Positions 35,381 through 47,900 of a stretch of DNA of 64,000 bases are shown here, piece by piece. Each line of letters begins with the position of its first letter. Position 1 is the first letter of the stretch. The notes beneath the pieces were generated by a model, which was not told the origin of the DNA, did not search any database, and saw nothing but the letters and a program-made list of their open reading frames with translations. The DNA comes from Silene latifolia (taxonomy: Eukaryota; Streptophyta; Magnoliopsida; Caryophyllales; Caryophyllaceae): contig NC_133537.1 in the NCBI RefSeq assembly GCF_048544455.1, forward strand, positions 72,077,634 to 72,141,633. The letters run 5' to 3'. A program made the translations under genes and the position numbers.

Positions 35381-37162
35381 TGGTCGGACTCACTTGGAGC
35401 TTAATTTTCGGTTACTTGTCGTTAGGAGCACCTAGACCAAAATAATATTTATAACTTCACAAACAACTCCACTATTAGTAAAGAGGCAAGTAAAGGTTGG
35501 ATCCCAAGGGACGGGTATTGATGTAGGATTTTCGATTGCAACTAGCGTTGTCTAAGGGTGTCACAATTTGGGTTGAGATAAGAAGATCACTAAACTAAAT
35601 AACAATTAAAGTAAACAAGCAAGATGACTAAAATGAGATGTAAACAATTGATTAAAAGCACTAGGGTGTCATGGGGTCATAGGGGATTCATGGGAATTGA
35701 TCATACAAACATATTCTCAAATTATAAGCAAGCAATTATTGTTGTGATAGGATCGAGTTGGTTTATATCTTACAATCCTAGGAAGGTTTGGGTCCCGGAG
35801 CCGAATCGATTAGATTGTACAATAACTACAAGTCGACTTAATCCTCCCTACTCAACTATATGCATGGTCTAATGAGACTCGAGTTGGTTTATGTCTTACA
35901 AGTCTCATTGAAAAGGTAAGTGATGGGTAAAAAATGCAAGGATTCATAGGCTCACATTTCATCAAACATAACATGTGCATAAGTTGAGATCACAACAAGC
36001 AAGCAAATAAATTATGAAAACATATTAAATTAAGCATGAATCATCCCCCATGTTGGTTTTCCCTAATTACCCATTAACCCTAGTTAAGGAAACTACTCAC
36101 TCATTATCAAGTTTAACATGTTAACAAGGTTGTCAATCATATTAACAAAGCAAAACATGATGAATAAATGAAGATGATTAACAATAATTAAAAAGGGATT
36201 AAGAGAATTATACCTAATAATGATTCCAAAATAAAGCAAAGAATAATAGAAGTACGTGATGAATGATTGGAAGGTTGTCAATCTCCCAATAATAACTCAA
36301 ATAATCTTTAATTACCCAAAATAAAAGATGAACAAAACAGAAATTAAGGAAATGAGATTTGTATTAATATTTGATTAGAAGTTGATTACAAGATTAAGAA
36401 GAGATTAGAATGATATAAACTACACTAAAGATTGATAAGAAGAACATGATTAATCTAATTAGACTAATGGGGTATTTATAGTGGGGATTAGTTACACAAA
36501 TTAGGGTTTACTAAGGGCTTAAATGACGATTAAGTCCTTGAGGAATCGCTCCTCTCAGAAAAAGATGCGGGTCTCGTTTTAGCCGGTCTTTCAAAAATAT
36601 GCGCATCTTTCATGGAGCAAGAAGAGGACGTGTGGGTCTGTAACACAATCCGAGCGTCCAAGGGTCGGGACGAGCGGATTCTTAGGTGGCTGGACGAGCG
36701 GCCTTCAAGGTTGGACGCTCGGATTCTGGCAGTCTTGGACGGGCATCTGGGAAGCTTGGACGAGCGTCCTGGGAAGCTCCTGGACGGACGTCCTGCGTGG
36801 TTGGACGAGCGGATCTTGCCCCAGCCTTCCTTTTCTTCTTTTCTTCTTCTCTTTTCCCAACAATCCTCCGGGATTTTGTCGGGGATGCAAGGATCTTCTT
36901 CATCATTGCCCATCTACTACAATATGTACAAAGGCCTTCTAGTCTTGTCTTATCTTTGATGCTTGGTCATTAGATTCGATCAATTTAGCTCTATTTTGCC
37001 ATGAAAATACAAGGTTTGCACTCCTCTCCTACCAAGGAAACAAAACCTCAAAGAATATGCAAAACAAAGGACTAAAGATAGTAAATGACCCAAATATGCA
37101 CTAAAAAGCATAGGAACGAGGCTAATTCGGGGACTAAATATGCTCAAATAATGGTCACATCA
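35381..37162 (-). mobile_element. Solo LTR, Athila-like, with 5-bp target duplication
   Basis: It reads TGATGTGACCATTATTTGAG... on the minus strand from 37162 and ends ...GAGTCCGACCA at 35381. A perfect ATTAC duplication flanks it at 35376-35380 and 37163-37167. The length is 1782 bases. The start wording (AGCATATTTAGTCCCCGAA) resembles Athila-type LTRs. No internal domain is found, so it is most simply a solo LTR left by LTR-LTR recombination. Confidence 0.8.
36640..36810 (-). repeat. GGACGAGCG-type motif cluster in the solo LTR
   Basis: Six to eight copies of TGGACGAGCG and variants (GGACGCTCG, GGACGGACG) occur within 170 bases, with irregular spacing. They create long spurious open frames on both strands. 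Confidence 0.6.
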
Positions 37163-37714
37163 ATTACATAAAACGTAAACAAATGAATAAAAGTACAACT
37201 CATGACATTTATACTCTTCTAGCCAACTAGACTCGTCTCGTGACTCATCAAGCTCGTCCCGTCTCCCGCGTGATATCCAAACAACGTGTACTTAACCTGC
37301 TCCCCATATGATCGGAAATATCATATGGATCGACACAGGCCACCCCGGAAATAGGTGACAATTACACAGACACACAACAAACGTCAGTTTCAATAAACAA
37401 ATGAATAAGGTGTGACACGACTCGAGTGTGTGAGCATGCAACATGACTACAACATGAATGAACCACTATCAACAACCACCACCACGGTACCGGGACATGC
37501 CCAGACATACCAACAACCACACTGGTACCGAGACACGCCCAGACATACCGATAACCACAAACAGGTAACGGGACACGCCCAGATGTACCGGGTCCGAAAG
37601 CCAACCGGATTCCCTGCTAGACGTCGTGTCTCAATCACACGAGTCCCTCCGTGACTCAAGCCATTAATGTACACATCCTTCTTGGAGTGGGAAGGTCCAA
37701 GAGGCGACTTAAGC

Positions 37715-37740
37715 GTAAGACGGTCTCCCAACCGTCTTAC
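37715..37740. repeat. Perfect short hairpin
   Basis: GTAAGACGGT and ACCGTCTTAC are separated by CTCCCA. The same AAGACGGTCTT core occurs at 41651 and GTCTTATAC at 41034, so it may mark the ends of a small element family. Confidence 0.6.
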
Positions 37741-38091
37741 ATCTCCAAAACAACAACAACAACAACAACAAATCCTCCAACATATACGATCCCAACATGC
37801 AACAACCGTCACAATATAAAATGCATGACATGTAATATACACCATGACATGCCAAACATGCCATGGATACCAGTTTCTCAAATATCCCGACTCCTCGAGT
37901 CGTCATGACCAATCAACATGTAATACGACTCACTCAATGCAATTAAATGATAAAAGACTCATTTTATAAATAAACACAACAATGAAACTGAGTAGGATAA
38001 ACCTACCTCACAGTATATCCGCATATGCAATCCGTCACACAAGCTAGGCCCGTCTCGTAAAACCGTATCACAAAACCCATCTCCTAAAATC

Positions 38092-38320
38092 AATACATAT
38101 ATATAAAGCAGAAACGTTTCGAGCGATATTAGAGAGTCCAAGTTTTGAGAAATTCTAAATATTATTTTCAATGAAGTTATTAATTATTATTAACAATAAT
38201 CAATCATCAATACGTATATATAAAGTAGAAACTTTTCGAACGATATTAGAGAGTCCAAGTTTTGAGGAATTCTAAATATTATTTTCAATGAAGTTATTAA
38301 TTATTATTAATAATAATTGT
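38092..38320. repeat. Tandem duplication of about 117 bases
   Basis: Two adjacent copies (38092-38208 and 38209-38320) both contain ATTAGAGAGTCCAAGTTTTG and TTATTTTCAATGAAGTTATT, with a few substitutions. No gene is found. Confidence 0.85.
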
Positions 38321-38418
38321 AGAAGTAGAGTAGGAGTCTTGAGTATCCATATACTACTCTGAATTTGCAGGAGATGTAAATTGTAATTGACAAATTAGAG
38401 TACGAGAGACTATTAATA

Positions 38419-38656
38419 CTCCCTCTATTTTTCTTTATATGACTTTCTCACATTTCGAGACATACACTTCTCTCTTCAATATCTCTCAAATTATATGCTT
38501 AAATATAGTGATATGTATACTCATATGAAAGAGTTTTTCATAAGTAATCTAATGGTATAATTTTTATAATTTTTTACCAAATATTTTGTTGTAAATATTA
38601 AAGTCAAATGGTCGCCTCGAAAAAGCAAAACGTCATATATTAAAAAGTGGAGGGAG
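38419..38656. mobile_element. Stowaway-like MITE
   Basis: It begins CTCCCTCTATTTTT and ends GTGGAGGGAG, with TA on both sides (38417-38418 and 38657-38658). It is 238 bases and has no coding capacity. It fits Tc1/mariner-derived Stowaway MITEs, whose termini are CTCCCTCC-like. Confidence 0.8.
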
Positions 38657-38940
38657 TAATAGTTATCAACTTATTATTATGATATGTAGCATCATCTACG
38701 TAATTCATGGATCAAAGTGTGTAGAAGTAGGGAAAGATAACATGTCTTTAATTTGTCATAGAATATAATACAATGCTTACATATACTATGATTCATAATC
38801 CTAATATCCTATTAAGGAAAAAACGTTACAGGCGTTTATACTCTCATTAATAGTTGTACACCCATTAAGCATATAAGCATAAGATTAAACGAATGAATTG
38901 TTACTCCTACGAATAGTCCCGGATCCTAACAAGCAAATTA

Positions 38941-39335
38941 CACTATCTCTGTTTTTTTATATATGTCATTTCACTTTTTGAGAAACTCTCTTATCTCTTA
39001 AAATATAAGAAAAAAAAAATCATGAAATATATACTCATATGAAAGACCCTTTTATAAATAATTATTTAATGGTGTAATATTATAATTTTTTGATTACAAT
39101 ATTATTGTAAAAATTAAAGTCAAATGGTCATCTCGGCCTCGTTATTTGTTTATCTTTAAATTTGATACAAATTAAAAAAGAAAAAAGAGGGGGTCACCTT
39201 GGATGATAAGTAGACCAAATTGAGTGTGGAGGATTAAATTGTTCATCAAATGCATTTCCAAAATATAAAGGTAAACAATTGACTGAAACATCCCAAAATT
39301 AAATAAGTAAATAAATGATCGGGACAGATGGAGTA
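38941..39335. mobile_element. Decayed Stowaway-like MITEs, probably nested
   Basis: 38945-39135 matches the MITE at 38419 through its interior (ACTCATATGAAAGA, AAAGTCAAATGGTC). It then switches to a different interior that ends CGGGACAGATGGAGTA at 39335. Two related copies, one broken by the other, would explain this. Confidence 0.5.
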
Positions 39336-40993
39336 TTATCCTATCTTATTTCAACTCTTTCTAAGACAACATATATGATTTGTCATTTGGATAGATGAGA
39401 CAAAAAAGTAAATATCGAGCAAATAACAAAAGTTTTTCTCATCTATCTAAATAGTTTATATTTGACCATTTATCTATATGTAAAACGAGATTAACTGTTC
39501 AAGAATTAACACCTTAAGCTTAATATTAAAAATCGGTTTTTGACACTTTGAAATCTTAGGTATTGCGGTAATGCTTTTACCACGAGGAAAAATGGGTCAT
39601 AGAAGATTTAAGATACCTATTAACTTATTTGAGAACTCAATATGTAACATCTCGCAGAAAGGCTAACTTAGCTTGTATAACTCATATGCATATGTCATTA
39701 ATTATATAGGCGAGACTGTGAGATATAATCACATTTCAGGACCCACAAACAATGTCAAAGGTTTTTGGAGGGAAAGTAGTGCTGCTTAGGGATGTTTCTC
39801 GCTAGGTCATTGCGATAATCGCGAAAGGATCACGATAAGACATTGTTTAGACATAAATTAGAGGAATGAGTGCAAAGTTTAAAAACTTAAAACAGAAAAA
39901 AACATGAGGGGAAGGACACGAGCAAAAACAACGAAGGCATGGCTTGTTTAATGAATGACTATTAGCTACGGGAGAGGCCATCTCAAAGAAAAGACAAGTA
40001 ATAAGGAGTAAGAAGCGACTTGAAATAAGATACCCGAGAAGTATATTGAAAGCCTAGGATGGAGAGCTCAAATTTGTGACAACGGTAGTGAAATATATCC
40101 TAATGGTGACTTCAAACATCATAATAAAAAGTACCTCGGGGAAATAGTCATACTTACACGGTTACACCCTTGGACACGACGACGAGTTTGATACACAATT
40201 ACATTAGCGGCCTTTTTTCAAGGGAGAAGATAACGTATAGAAGTGATGACAAAATGTGTTCTTCGTACACGGAATGTGAGGAGCAGTTCACATCGTAGGC
40301 AACCAAATATTTGAACAGTCTTATCTTGCAAGAACTATAACATCATGATTCATGAGTTAAAACTCAACGTAGATATGTCAGTTATGTTGTTAAGGCCTCG
40401 TATGAGGATTATGTAATGGGACTTGTCTTATTATTAGTCGCATCAACAAATTCATAATATAAGGGAAAATAATCATAGATTCCAAATCGACTAAAAGGTA
40501 TTGATCAAGAGGATAGTGATTATTTCTTCCGTGACAAAAATCATTTAATTTCGTGCTTAAGCGGAGGCAGTATCTATGGCAGTCACTTTATTATGTTGGA
40601 GTTTATCTACAAAAATCAGTTTAGTCCCGTAGCAGAGTCAAGACAACATCACCGAAAGGATAAAGTTTTACATTGTTGATAGGGACCAAATGTACCGGGA
40701 CCACACGAAAAACTTTATTTATAAAGAGGTTTGCATAAATCTACCAAATTAGGCGTCATATTATATATTTTGCATGAAGTTAATTGGGAACAAGTAGTCA
40801 TAATCGTAGATAGTAAAAGACAAATTCTGTTGTATAGACATAAAATAAATTCTCCAAACACGCTATATGTATATTGTCTCAAAAGATCCTATGAGAGTCA
40901 CGTGTATCGCACGGGATTTCCAACTAGTACGATAATAATACAAATAAGTATAAATATACTAATATATTTATACAAATACGCATAAATATACTA
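39336..40993. other. A/T-rich intergenic stretch
   Basis: No convincing gene, RNA or terminal repeat is seen on either strand. Short open frames only. Confidence 0.5.
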
Positions 40994-41025
40994 ATCTAAT
41001 ACTAATTGAATACGTATACACTAAT

Positions 41026-41665
41026 TAAACCCGTCTTATACAACTACCCAAAATCCGACTCACTACACTCGGTACCACTTACCGCCGCCACCGTGGCCAC
41101 CACCGCCAACCACGGTGGACCACGGCCGGCAGCCACCACGACCCTCCAACAACAACAACAACACGACGATCTCAACAACAACAATCACACGACAACCCAT
41201 CCACCATGGCCACCACTGGCCACGGTCGGCCGTGCTAACCACCCCCACCGTGTCCCCCAACCTTAGTTGACACCAGCCCCTCCGACAACCACCAGTAACA
41301 CCAACGAGACCAGCAACAACGAAGACAACAACACCACCCCGACATCCCTTATTTCTCCCCTTGAAACCTCCATTCCCGCCGCCCTCACAGCCACCCACAA
41401 CCACCACTCTACTCCTCTCACCACCCTCAACCCAGACCTACCCAGAACCGGACCCAAACCGACCCCTAAAAGGGTGAAACCCGCTGCCCTAACCCGAGTC
41501 ACCAAAACCCCCAAAACTCCCTTTTTACAACTCGTTCAAAGCCCTATATGGGTGGTCAACGGCAGTCATATGGTGGTCAAAGACGTGTCAAAGATGAGTC
41601 GGGGTCAAGGCGGGTCAACGGTATTAATTAAATAATATAAAGGCTAGTATAAGACGGTCTTACCT
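41026..41665. mobile_element. Possible small element with CCGTCTTATAC ends
   Basis: The left end reads ACCCGTCTTATACAACTA. The right end, reverse-complemented, reads GACCGTCTTATACTAGC. Between them is a Pro/Thr/Asn-type low-complexity sequence rich in CCACC and CAACAA. It is open for 122 codons (41267-41635) on the plus strand without a recognisable domain. Target duplication not identified. Confidence 0.35.
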
Positions 41666-41766
41666 TACGAACTCAAGAGGGAGGGACAAAATCTCCATAT
41701 CTTCTAATCTCTCTCTTTTCTCTCTTTTTCTCTCTATAAATTTTGTGGTGGATTGTGTTTATGAAT

Positions 41767-41768
<2 letters not shown>

Positions 41769-41828
<60 letters not shown>
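41769..41828. repeat. (TA)n(GA)n microsatellite
   Basis: About 38 bases of TA are followed by about 22 of GA. It marks the left border of foldback element I. Confidence 0.9.
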
Positions 41829-42944
41829 CAAAGTTCTCCTAAGTCCTTTATATCTTTTTAGTCCCTAAGTCTTCATATGGGCCTTAGGATGAAGGGGATG
41901 GAGGGAGGAGATTGCATCTCAATGGAGGGCTAGAAATGCATCTAGCTAATCTTCCTCCCTAATCATTCCTAATCTCCTCCTCATTCTAATCTTATTCTTA
42001 TCATCCACTCACTCATCTCTCTTTCATTCATTCCAAAATCAAAACCACATCTCTCATCCTCTCTTCCTCTAAAAAAAAACCAAAAAAAAAACCAAAAAAA
42101 AACCAAAAACCAAAACCAAATCAAAAACCACCCGACCACCATCAACCCTCATAATCCATTCCTCCGTGCGCGCCCCCTTGACCCCCTGGCCCCCACGACA
42201 CCACCAATCCTGTCGCCTAACACCCGTCACCAACCAACATCCTTCTCCTCCCTTCTTTTCAGATCTGAAACCACCTTCCACCCCCGTCACCAATACCACC
42301 ACGCACCACCACCTTCCACCTCCGTCACCAACACCGCGCCTCATTCACACTCGGCCTCCACAACCCAAAACCCGACACCTAACCACCATCCTCCCACTTT
42401 CACGGCCACCAGGCCGGCTCCACCCTCCTTCACGGCCCACAGCCATCTTCTGTTTCTCTTTTTTTTTTTTTTTTTTGGGTTTTTGAGATCTGTTTCTCAT
42501 CACTCCCATCTTCTATTTCTCTTATTTTTTTGGAGTTTTTTCGTTTATTATTTCAAATTTGTATTGTTTATTTGTATTGTTTCACATTTTCAGAAAAAAA
42601 AATTGGGTTAATACCCTAAAAGAAATCGTTTTTTTTATTGTTTTTTTCGTTTTTTTTTCTGCATTTTTGAATTGTTATGATGTTTTGGTTGTTTTGAGTA
42701 TTGTTGATAATTATTACTCGTGTAATGTTATAATAATTTCAGTATTTTTTTCGGTTTTTTATAATCTCATCTATTTTTTTCGGTTTTTCAATTTATTATT
42801 TTAGATCTAGTATTGTTGATTTTTTTGCTAGGTTATACGGACTATATTTTTTCAGATTTGTTATTTAAAATCTCGTCTTATTATTATATTGTCTTGTTTT
42901 ATATTTTACAAATCACGCCTTGTTAATATCCGTCTTGTTATTAT

Positions 42945-43735
42945 ATTAAAATTACACTTTTTTTTGTTAAAATTACATTTATTTCTGTTATAATTATACT
43001 TTTGTCCGCTAAAATTATACTTTTTCCTATTAAAGTTACAATTACACTTTTTTTGGTTAAAATTACACTTATTGCTGTTACAATTACACTTATTTCGTTA
43101 AAATTACACTTTTTCCTGTTAAAATTACACTTTTTTCTAATAAAATTACATTTTTTCCTGTTAAAATTACACTTTTTTCTATTACAATTACACTTATTTC
43201 TGTTACAATTACACTTTTTTTGTTACACTTTTTCTGTTCAAATTTCACTCAATTCTGTTACAATTACACTTTTTCCTGTTAAAATTACACTTTTTTTGTT
43301 ACAATTACACTTTTTCTTGTTACAATTACACTTTTTCTGTCACAATTACACTTTTTCTTCTTACAATTACACTTTTTTTGTTACAATTACACTTTTTATG
43401 TTAAAATTACACTCAATTCTGTTACAATTATACTTTTTCCTGTTAAAATTACACTTTTTCTTGTTGGAATTACACTTTTTCTTGTTACAATTACACTTTT
43501 TCTGTCACAATTACACTTTTTTTTCTTACAATTACACTTTTTTTTTGTTACAATTACACTTTTTATGTTAAAATTACACTCAATTCTGTTACAATTACAC
43601 TTTTTCCTGTTAAAATTACACTTTTTTGTTGGAATTACATTTTTTTCCTTTAAAATTACACCTTTTTACTTTAAAATTACACTTTTTTCGGTTAAAATTA
43701 CACTTTTTCCTGTTAAAATTACACTTATCTCTATT
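42945..43735 (+). repeat. Minisatellite, left arm of element I
   Basis: Some 35 units average about 21 bases, consensus TTAAAATTACACTTTTTCCT plus G. Variants replace TTAAAA by TTACAA. Translation yields spurious 7-residue repeats (LKLHFFL), so the 189-codon open frame here is not a gene. Confidence 0.85.
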
Positions 43736-44159
43736 AATGACTAAAGTTACACTCTTGGACTAAAGTTAGACAGACTAATTTGGACTATTTGGACTAACTA
43801 ATTTGAACTAACTAATTTGGACAATTTGGACAATATGGACTTACTAATTTGGACTATTTGGACTATTTGGACGAACTAATGGAGTTATTTACGACTAAAT
43901 TGAATACAATATTTACAACTAAATTTGGACTAAAATTATACAATTTTGGACTAAAAATACAATTTTGGACTGAAAATACACTATTTACGAATAATTTTGA
44001 ACTAATAATACACTATTTAGGACTAAATTTAGAGTAAAATTACACAATTTGAACTAAAGTTACAGAATTCATTTATTTTGAGTCGTTGAGATTGTGTAAT
44101 TTCAATTATTGTCCACTAAAGTGTAACTTAGTAAATTGATAGTGTGTGTATCTTTTATC

Positions 44160-44880
44160 ATTTTATGAGTGTAATTTTAGTCCACAAAAGTGTAATTTTA
44201 GTCCAAAAAAGAGTAATTTTAGTCTACAAATGTGTAACTTTAATCCACAAATGTATAAATTTAGTCTATAAAACTGTAATTTTAGTCCATAAAACTGTAA
44301 TTTTAATCCAAAATGTATAACTATAGTCCAAATTTGTGTATCTTTAGTCCAAATTGTGTAAGTTACAATTTACAAATAACTCCATTAGTTAGTCCAAATT
44401 GTGTAATTTTAGTCCAAATTTGTGTAACTTCAGTCCAGATTGTTCTAGCTTTAGTCCAAAAGCGTACTTTAGTCATTGAGAGGGTAACCTTAGTAGAGAT
44501 AAGTGTAACTTTAATAATAGAGATAAATGTAACTTTAATGAAGACAAGTGTAATTTTAACAGAAAAAAGTGTAATTTTAACGGGAAAAAGTGTAATTTTA
44601 ACCGGAAAAAAAGTGTAATTTTAAAGGGAAAAAGTGTAATTTTAACCGGAAAAAAGTGTAATTTTAACGAAAAAAAGTGTAATTTTAACGTTAAAAAGTG
44701 TAATTTTAACAGAAAAAAGTGTAATTTTAACGTTAAAAAATGTAATTTTAACAGGAAAACAACTGTGATTTAAACCGAAAAAAGTGTAATTTTAACGGAA
44801 AAAAGTGTAATTTTAACGGACAAAAGTGTAATTTTAACCGAAAAAGTGTAATTTTAACCGAACAAGTAAGTTTAATAGAT
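44160..44880 (-). repeat. Minisatellite, right arm of element I (inverted)
   Basis: The plus strand reads AGTGTAATTTTAACGGAAAA, the reverse complement of the left-arm unit. The first part (44160-44460) uses the variant GTGTAATTTTAGTCCA, which links this family to the unit in element II. Confidence 0.85.
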
Positions 44881-45673
44881 CCTAAATCACACAATACCAA
44901 AACAAAATTTTAAATACGAAATTTGGCAAATATATATAACAAGACGGATATTAACAAAGTGATATCAACAAGAAAAAAGTAAAAAATGAGATTTCATAAC
45001 TAATAGATTTAGTACTAAAATCACACTATAATTTGTAAGAATGTCAATAACCGGAAAAAAAAGACCAAAACATCAAAATTGAAAAAAAAAAAAAAAAAAA
45101 AAAACGGGTCAATGAAAATTTATCTATTTTAGTAGATCTAAGATTAAAATTTAAAAAACTCACAAATTTAAAACAATATTATATAGCAAGACGATATAAG
45201 GAGGAAAAAAACAAAATAAAAAATAAAAAGAACACCCAAACATCAAGTTTAAAAAAAAAAAAAAAAAATGACGTCGGGCGGCGGCGGCGGTGGTGGTGGC
45301 GGTTGGCGACTGTGGTGGTTTCCGGTTGGTGGTGGTAGTTGAATGGTGAATGAGAAAAAGATGAGTAAATAATTTATTTGGATTTTTTGGGTTTTTTATT
45401 TGTTTGGTTTTTTGAGTTTTTTTTTCTTGGTTTTTTTGGAGAGAATATGGAGAAGTGAGATATAGAGAGAGAATGAGAAGATGTGATAATGAGTTGGTGA
45501 ATGAAAGATGAGAAGGATTAATGTAGTTAATGATAAAATTAGAGGAAGATGGCAAAATTAGAGCATTAACCTTAATTTTTTTGTTCTCATCTTAGCTCTC
45601 CATTTCCAAGATCCAATGGCCCATAATGGAACTTATAGACTCACATGTAAGAGGAGGACTTACTTGATCTTAT

Positions 45674-45779
<106 letters not shown>

Positions 45780-46429
45780 ATCAACTAAGGCCAACATTTA
45801 TATTGAGTCCATAAGTTCTATTATGAGCCATTGGATGGAGGAAAATGGAGGGATGAGATCAACCCCAAAAAGTGTGTTTATAAGCTAATCTCACCATCTC
45901 TCTCCTCCTTCACTAATCCACTCTAATTAATCACTAATTTACTATATATTTGTTTTCCACTCATCCATTTCTCTTTCATCTTACACATTTCATTTCTCTC
46001 TTCTCTCAAACTCTAAAAAAAACCCAAATAAATAAAAAAAAAACCCAAAAATCCAAATAAATAAAAACCCAAAAAAATCCAAATAAATCAAAAAACTCAA
46101 ATAAATCATTCATTCCTCTCTTCCTCATTCACCACCACCCACCACCACCCCACCCGACACCAAATAACCACCCACCACCCCCGCCGCCGCCACCCCACCG
46201 CCGCCCTTATTGCACGACTTTTTTTTTTTTCATTTTGTATTAATTTGTATGTTTTTAGTTGTTTTTTCCATTCATTATTTTTTTTGTCTTTTATTTTATT
46301 TTAGTTGTCTTTTATTTTGTTAGTTCTCATTTTTTATTCATTTTCTTAAATCTCTTCTTGTTATACGTTTTTTTTAAGATTTCGTGTTTTAAATCTCGTT
46401 TTTTTTTGTGAGATACTTTTTTTTCATCT

Positions 46430-47165
46430 AAGACAAAAATGGAGTAAAGTTATACAAAAATGAACCAAAGTTATACAAAAATATACCAAAGTTATACAAA
46501 AAAAGACTAAAGTTATACAAAAATTGGACTAAAGTTATACAAAAAATTGGACTAAAGTTATAAAAAAATGAACCAAAGTTATACAAAAATGAACCAAAGT
46601 TATACAAAAATGAACCAAAGTTATACAAAAATGGACTAAAGTTATACAAATATGGATTAAAGTTATACAAATATGGGCTAAAGTTATACAAATAAGGACT
46701 AAAGTTATACAAAAATGAACCAAAGTTATACAAAAATGAACCAAAGTTATACAAAAATGGACCAAAGTTATACAAAAATGAACCAAAGTTATACAAAAAT
46801 GGACTAAAGTTATACAAAAATGGACTAAAGTTATACAAATATGGATTAAAGTTATACAAATATGGGCTAAAGTTATACAAATAAGGACTAAAGTTATACA
46901 AAAATGGACCAAAGTTATACAAAAATGAACCAAAGTTATACAAAACTGGACTAAAGTTATACAAACATGAACCAAAGTTATACAAAAATAGACCAAAGTT
47001 ATACAAAAAAAGACTAAAATTATACAAAAATTGGACTACAGTTATACAAAAAATTGGACTAAAGTTATACAAAAATGAACCAAAGTTATACAAAAATGAA
47101 CCAAAGTTATACAAAAATGGAATAAAGTTATACAAATATGGATTAAAGTTATACAAATATGGACT
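46430..47165 (-). repeat. Minisatellite, left arm of element II
   Basis: About 35 units of roughly 21 bases, plus-strand core ACTAAAGTTATACAAAAATG. On the minus strand it is open for 249 codons with the 7-residue repeat FLYNFGS, a by-product of a unit length divisible by three. Confidence 0.9.
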
Positions 47166-47900
47166 AACTTTAGTCAATTTTTGTATAACTTTGGTTCATT
47201 TTTGTATAACTTTGGTTCATTTTTGTATAACTTTAGTCCAATTTTTGTATAACTTTAGTCCAATTTTTTGTATAACTTTAGTCCATTTGTATAACTTTGG
47301 TGCATTTTTGTATAACTCTGGTCTATTTTTGTATAACTTTGGCTCATTTTTGTATAACTTTAGTCCATTGTTGTATGACTTTAGTCCAATTTTTGTATAA
47401 CTTTAGGCTTTTTTTTGTATAACTTTGGTCTATTTTTGTATAACTTTAGTCAATTTTTGTATAACTTTGGTTCATTTTTGTATAACTTTGGTTCATTTTT
47501 GTATAATTTTAGTCCAATTTTTGTATAACTTTAGTCCAATTTTTTGTATAACCTTAGTCCATTTTTTGTATAACTTTGGTGCATTTTTGTATAACTCTGG
47601 TCTATTTTTGTATAATTTGGTTTCATTTTTGTATAACTTAGGTCCTTATTTGTATAACTTTAGTCCTTATTTGTATAACTTCAGTCCAAATTTGTGTAAT
47701 TTTAGTCCAAAATTGTATAACTTTATTCCATAAGAGTACAACTTCAGTCCAAAATTGTATAACTTTAGTCCAAAATTGTATAACTTTAATGCATGATGTA
47801 TAACTTTAATAGACAAGATGTATAACTTTAATGCACCCAGTGTATAACTTTAATGTTTTAAGTGTATAACTTTAGTCGTAAATAGTATAACTTTTATAAA
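47166..47900 (+). repeat. Minisatellite, right arm of element II (inverted)
   Basis: It is the reverse complement of the left arm: TTTTTGTATAACTTTAGTCC. Units become more varied toward the right (GTATAACTTTAATGCA). A small detached group lies at 48105-48165. The two arms meet with almost no spacer. Confidence 0.9.

Larger units (their letters stand above)
35267..38091 (-). repeat. 5' LTR of a second chromovirus, split by a solo LTR
   Basis: The end (minus ...GGAGTGTTACA at 35267) matches the ending of the LTR at 19767. Blocks at 37163-38090 resemble the same LTR, for example GATGTGTACATTAATGG versus GATGTGCACATTAATGG at 19226. The middle is replaced by the solo LTR at 35381-37162. The outer (5') end of this LTR is not clear and may have been lost at the tandem repeat starting 38092. 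Confidence 0.55.
41829..45673. mobile_element. Foldback element I with about 21-bp inverted minisatellites
   Basis: The element lies between two (TA)n runs. Its two halves mirror each other. From the outside inward, each has a terminal block (left CTAAGTCCTTT... CATATGGGCC; right, reverse-complemented, GTAAGTCCTCC... TTATGGGCC), a CT/CAT-rich leader-like block, an A-run plus CCACCACC-rich block, a T-rich block, then a long minisatellite. No transposase is visible. The arms, about 1.9 kb each, are imperfect inverted repeats, so a transcript could fold into long double-stranded RNA. Superfamily is uncertain: MULE-like by (TA)n preference, or a foldback type. Confidence 0.65.

Noticed and set aside
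36612..36973. Overlapping open frames on both strands rich in Arg, Ser and Gly
   Set aside because: They arise from the TGGACGAGCG motif cluster in a solo LTR, not from a gene.
41267..41635. 122-codon Thr/Pro/Asn-rich open frame
   Set aside because: Low-complexity CCACC and CAACAA repeats, open on both strands, no domain.
43002..43571. 189-codon Leu/Phe-rich open frame resembling a membrane protein
   Set aside because: By-product of the element I minisatellite, with no start context or domain.
42945..44880. CRISPR-like array of short repeats
   Set aside because: Eukaryotic context, no constant spacer structure; the units are contiguous and the array is inverted, fitting a minisatellite foldback.
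46428..47177. 249-codon open frame with regular FLYNFGS repeats, looking like a repetitive protein
   Set aside because: It is the translation of a 21-base minisatellite whose length is divisible by three; other frames are open too and the inverted arm gives the same peptide.
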